The translations under genes were made by a program, and so were the position numbers. This document shows positions 61,245-64,000 of a stretch of 64,000 nt of DNA, in pieces (position 1 is the stretch's first letter; the number at the start of each line of letters is the position of its first letter). The DNA lies in assembly GCF_014084045.1 (NCBI RefSeq), contig NZ_CP043732.1:2790001-2854000 (forward strand), written 5' to 3'. The notes beneath the pieces were generated by a model. The model had not been told where the DNA came from, searched no databases, and saw nothing but the letters and a program-made list of their open reading frames with translations. The stretch comes from Microbacterium esteraromaticum (GTDB lineage Bacteria > Actinomycetota > Actinomycetes > Actinomycetales > Microbacteriaceae).

Positions 61245-62798
61245 ATGGCGGTCACTCAGCAGACACTCGCCGACGAGCTGCGCGAGCGCCTCGCCATCGC
61301 GGCGCTCGGCGGCCCTGAGCGCTCCCGCGAGCGGCACGTCGCCCGCGGAAAGATGCTGCCGAGGGACCGCGTCGCGCGACTGCTCGACGAAGGCAGCCCC
61401 TTCATCGAGATCGCTCCTCTCGCAGCGAACGGGCTCTACGGCGGCGAGGCGCCGGGTGCCGGCGTGATCGCGGGCATCGGTCTGGTGCACGGCCGCCACG
61501 TGATGGTCGTCTGCAACGACCCCACCGTCAAAGGCGGCACGTACTTCCCTCTCACGGTGAAGAAGCATCTGCGGGCACAGGAGATCGCACTCGAGAACCG
61601 CCTGCCATGTCTCTACCTCGTCGACTCGGGCGGCGCGTTCCTGCCCAAGCAGGACGAGGTCTTCCCCGATCGCGACCACTTCGGTCGGATCTTCTTCAAC
61701 CAGGCGCGCATGTCCGCAGCAGGCATCCCTCAGCTGGCCGCGGTGCTCGGCTCGTGCACCGCGGGCGGCGCCTACGTGCCCGCCATGAGCGACCAGACCG
61801 TGATCGTGCGGGGCCAGGGCACGATCTTCCTCGGCGGCCCGCCGCTGGTGAAGGCCGCGATCGGCGAGATCGTCAGCGCGGAGGAGCTGGGTGGGGGAGA
61901 GCTGCACGCCAGGCGTTCGGGCGTCGTCGACCACCTGGCTGACGACGACGAGCACGCTCTCGAGATCCTCAGGGACATCGTCGCGACGCTTCCGCAACCC
62001 GCGCGGCCCGCGTGGCACGTCGTGCCCAGCACCGCCCCACGTGAGAGCGGCAGCCTCTACGACGTGGTCCCCGTCGACGTGAACGCCGCATACGACGTGC
62101 ACGAGGTGATCGACCGGCTCATCGACTCCGATACGTTCAGCGAGTTCAAGCCCGAGTACGGCACGACGCTCGTGACGGGCTTCGCGCGGCTGCACGGTCA
62201 CCCGATCGGGATCGTCGCCAACAACGGCGTGCTGTTCAGCGAGTCAGCGCAGAAGGGCGCGCACTTCATCGAGCTGTGCGATCAGCGGGGCATCCCGCTG
62301 CTGTTCCTGCAGAACATCACGGGCTTCATGGTCGGCACCGATGCCGAGGCCGGCGGGATCGCCAAGGACGGCGCGAAGATGGTGACAGCAGTCGCGACCA
62401 CTCGCGTGCCCAAGCTCACGGTCATCATCGGCGGCTCGTTCGGGGCAGGCAACTACTCGATGTGCGGACGGGCGTACTCGCCGCGGTTCCTGTGGAGCTG
62501 GCCCGCGACCCGCATCTCGGTGATGGGCGGGCCGCAAGCGGCATCCGTGCTCGCCACCGTGAAGGAGGACCAGCTCACCGCCGCCGGAACCCCATGGACG
62601 CCCGATCAGCGTGCGGAGTTCGAGGCGCCCGTCCGCAGCCAGTACGAGGCGCAGGGCGAGCCGTACTACGCCACCGCACGGCTCTGGGATGACGGCATCG
62701 TCGACCCGGATCAGACCCGTGACCTGCTCGGGCTCGCCCTCGACGTCGTCTCCCGCACGCCTCTGCCCGAACCGCGCTTCGGCCTCTTCCGGATGTGA
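61245..62798 (+). CDS. Acyl-CoA carboxylase beta (carboxyltransferase) subunit, probably methylcrotonyl-CoA carboxylase type
   Basis: A protein of 517 residues that moves CO2 from carboxybiotin to an acyl-CoA. The two crotonase-like halves are seen: [20 protein letters not shown] and [20 protein letters not shown], then [20 protein letters not shown] and [20 protein letters not shown]. The AGG and ITGFMVG motifs are typical of methylcrotonyl-CoA carboxylase beta (leucine breakdown), though propionyl- or acetyl-CoA cannot be fully excluded. An AAGGAGGAC site precedes the ATG. It lies upstream of the biotin carboxylase gene. Confidence 0.92.
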   Translation: MAVTQQTLADELRERLAIAALGGPERSRERHVARGKMLPRDRVARLLDEGSPFIEIAPLAANGLYGGEAPGAGVIAGIGLVHGRHVMVVCNDPTVKGGTYFPLTVKKHLRAQEIALENRLPCLYLVDSGGAFLPKQDEVFPDRDHFGRIFFNQARMSAAGIPQLAAVLGSCTAGGAYVPAMSDQTVIVRGQGTIFLGGPPLVKAAIGEIVSAEELGGGELHARRSGVVDHLADDDEHALEILRDIVATLPQPARPAWHVVPSTAPRESGSLYDVVPVDVNAAYDVHEVIDRLIDSDTFSEFKPEYGTTLVTGFARLHGHPIGIVANNGVLFSESAQKGAHFIELCDQRGIPLLFLQNITGFMVGTDAEAGGIAKDGAKMVTAVATTRVPKLTVIIGGSFGAGNYSMCGRAYSPRFLWSWPATRISVMGGPQAASVLATVKEDQLTAAGTPWTPDQRAEFEAPVRSQYEAQGEPYYATARLWDDGIVDPDQTRDLLGLALDVVSRTPLPEPRFGLFRM

Positions 62799-62803
62799 CC
62801 GCC

Positions 62804-64000
62804 ATGACCATCGACACCGTCCTCATCGCCAATCGGGGCGAGATCGCCCGTCGCATCATCCGAACCGTGCGGGAGCTCGGCATGCGCAGCGTCGCCGTAT
62901 ACAGCGATGCCGACGCCGAGGCACCGCACGTGCACGAGGCTGATGAGGCGATCCACATCGGCGGATCGGCGGCCGTGGACTCCTACCTGAGGGTGGACGC
63001 CATCCTCGCGGCTGCTGAGGCGACGGGGGCGCAGGCCATCCACCCCGGCTACGGGTTCCTCTCGGAGAGCGTGCAGCTGGCCCGCGCGTGCGCCGCGGCA
63101 GGCGTGATCTTCATCGGGCCGGGCGAGAGGGCGCTCCAGATCATGGGCGACAAGGCCACTGCGCGTGAGCATGTCGCGCAGCACGGCGTACCCGTCGTAC
63201 CCGGTTTCAGCGCCGCAGACCTCGATGACGAGCAGATCCGGGTCCGCGCCGACGAGGTCGGCTACCCGCTGCTGGTCAAGCCCAGCGCCGGCGGCGGCGG
63301 CAAGGGTATGGAGATCGTGCGCTCTGGCGACGAGCTCGCCGGAGCACTGGCCACTGCGCGGCGAGTCGCATCGGCCGCCTTCGGCGACGACTCGATGGTG
63401 CTCGAACGTCTGGTCCAGAGGCCGCGTCATATCGAAGTGCAGGTGTTCGGAGACACGCACGGCAACGTCGTGGCCCTCGGCGAGCGCGAGTGCACCCTGC
63501 AGCGTCGTCATCAGAAGGTGATCGAGGAGGCTCCGGCCGCATCGCTGCCGGACTCGGTGCGTCGGCGTCTGCTCGATGCCGCCGTCGCCGCGGCCGGGAG
63601 CGTCGACTACGTCGGAGCGGGCACGGTCGAATTCCTCGTCGATGCGGATGCCCTCGACGACGTCTTCTTCATCGAGATGAACACCCGCCTGCAGGTCGAG
63701 CACCCCGTCACCGAGGAGGTGACGGGCCTGGACCTCGTCGCGCTGCAGCTGCACATCGCGGCTGGAGGGGCGATCGATCCAGCCCCCGCCGTGCGCGGCC
63801 ACGCGGTCGAGGCGCGAGTGTACGCCGAATCGCCGGAACGGGGCTTCCTGCCGTCGACGGGGCAGGTGCTGCTCTTCGACCCGCCGCGAGACGTGCGGGT
63901 GGACGCCGCGATCGAGACCGGCTCGGAGATCAGCGGGTTCTACGACCCGATGATCGCGAAGGTGGTCGCGCACGGTCCCAACCGGGCCACCGCGCTGCGG
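62804..64000 (+). CDS. Acyl-CoA carboxylase alpha (biotin carboxylase) subunit, 3' truncated
   Basis: The frame is open to the last base; 399 residues are visible. It carboxylates biotin with ATP and bicarbonate. N-terminal domain [23 protein letters not shown]-grasp glycine loop [14 protein letters not shown]; catalytic [20 protein letters not shown]. The C-terminal domain begins ([20 protein letters not shown]). The biotinyl domain should lie beyond the window. The ATG is six bases after the carboxyltransferase stop, so the pair is co-transcribed, as in methylcrotonyl-CoA carboxylase operons. Confidence 0.95.
   Translation, partial: MTIDTVLIANRGEIARRIIRTVRELGMRSVAVYSDADAEAPHVHEADEAIHIGGSAAVDSYLRVDAILAAAEATGAQAIHPGYGFLSESVQLARACAAAGVIFIGPGERALQIMGDKATAREHVAQHGVPVVPGFSAADLDDEQIRVRADEVGYPLLVKPSAGGGGKGMEIVRSGDELAGALATARRVASAAFGDDSMVLERLVQRPRHIEVQVFGDTHGNVVALGERECTLQRRHQKVIEEAPAASLPDSVRRRLLDAAVAAAGSVDYVGAGTVEFLVDADALDDVFFIEMNTRLQVEHPVTEEVTGLDLVALQLHIAAGGAIDPAPAVRGHAVEARVYAESPERGFLPSTGQVLLFDPPRDVRVDAAIETGSEISGFYDPMIAKVVAHGPNRATALR

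Overview
The window is 64 kb of GC-rich chromosome from a high-GC actinobacterium. The best guess is Microbacteriaceae, probably Microbacterium or a close relative. This rests on gene content and order: the ffh/rpsP/trmD/rplS/lepB/rnhB/DUF2469/comM/dprA/rpsB/tsf/pyrH/frr/cdsA block, a GlgX-GlgE-GlgB alpha-glucan cluster, clpS followed by a DUF2017 gene, Orn, many GTG starts and many 4-base stop/start overlaps. The taxon is an inference, since no rRNA is present. I see no IS element, prophage, plasmid function, CRISPR array or defence island. This is mostly conserved backbone with a few accessory inserts.

Layout. 1-1124: end of a one-helix membrane protein overlapping an ECF sigma factor gene. 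1138-2691: ffh. 2698-10977: an insert between ffh and rpsP, with a DMT exporter and divergent LysR gene, a complete glycerol module (glpD-glpF-glpK, with a divergent SorC-type regulator and a palindromic operator) and a YbdK-type carboxylate-amine ligase. 11181-13129: rpsP-KH protein-rimM-trmD. 13148-15346: DedA protein, map, small membrane protein. 15522-21856: rplS, lepB, rnhB, DUF2469, then yraN-comM-dprA and xerC. 21883-28592: a degenerate M23 protein, rpsB-tsf, pyrH, frr-cdsA, a four-repeat DivIVA-like protein, a secreted transglycosylase-like protein and a small zinc-ribbon protein. 28609-32680: AI-2E permease, a 623-residue membrane protein with an internal lipoprotein-like signal, and a thioredoxin-TPR protein.

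32733-39122 is the glgX-glgE-glgB operon, read on the minus strand, which builds and trims alpha-glucan from maltose-1-phosphate. 39222-43990 holds a cysteine desulfurase, mnmA and ligA; the first two can supply sulfur for tRNA 2-thiouridine. Next come a DEAD-box helicase and an acyl-CoA ligase on the minus strand, then gatC-gatA-gatB. After the gatB terminator lies a run of 20 G upstream of dinB, the oddest single feature here. 52458-55436 holds a P-loop ATPase, the overlapping metallopeptidase-clpS-DUF2017 trio, tRNA-His, orn, tRNA-Arg(TCT) with two mismatches in its anticodon stem, and a small unknown. 55502-64000 holds an alpha/beta hydrolase, an Lrp regulator divergent from a 2-oxoacid dehydrogenase E1alpha-E1beta-E2 operon, and a TetR regulator divergent from acyl-CoA carboxylase subunits. 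The last group looks like branched-chain amino acid catabolism.

Regulation. Several genes have a TAGAAT/TAGACT-like -10 hexamer ending only 6-7 bases before the start codon, often inside GCTCGTAGA(A/C)T. That arrangement suggests leaderless transcripts. Clear palindromes sit upstream of the SorC-, Lrp- and TetR-regulated units, and seven strong hairpins look like terminators. No intergenic stretch exceeds 300 bases.
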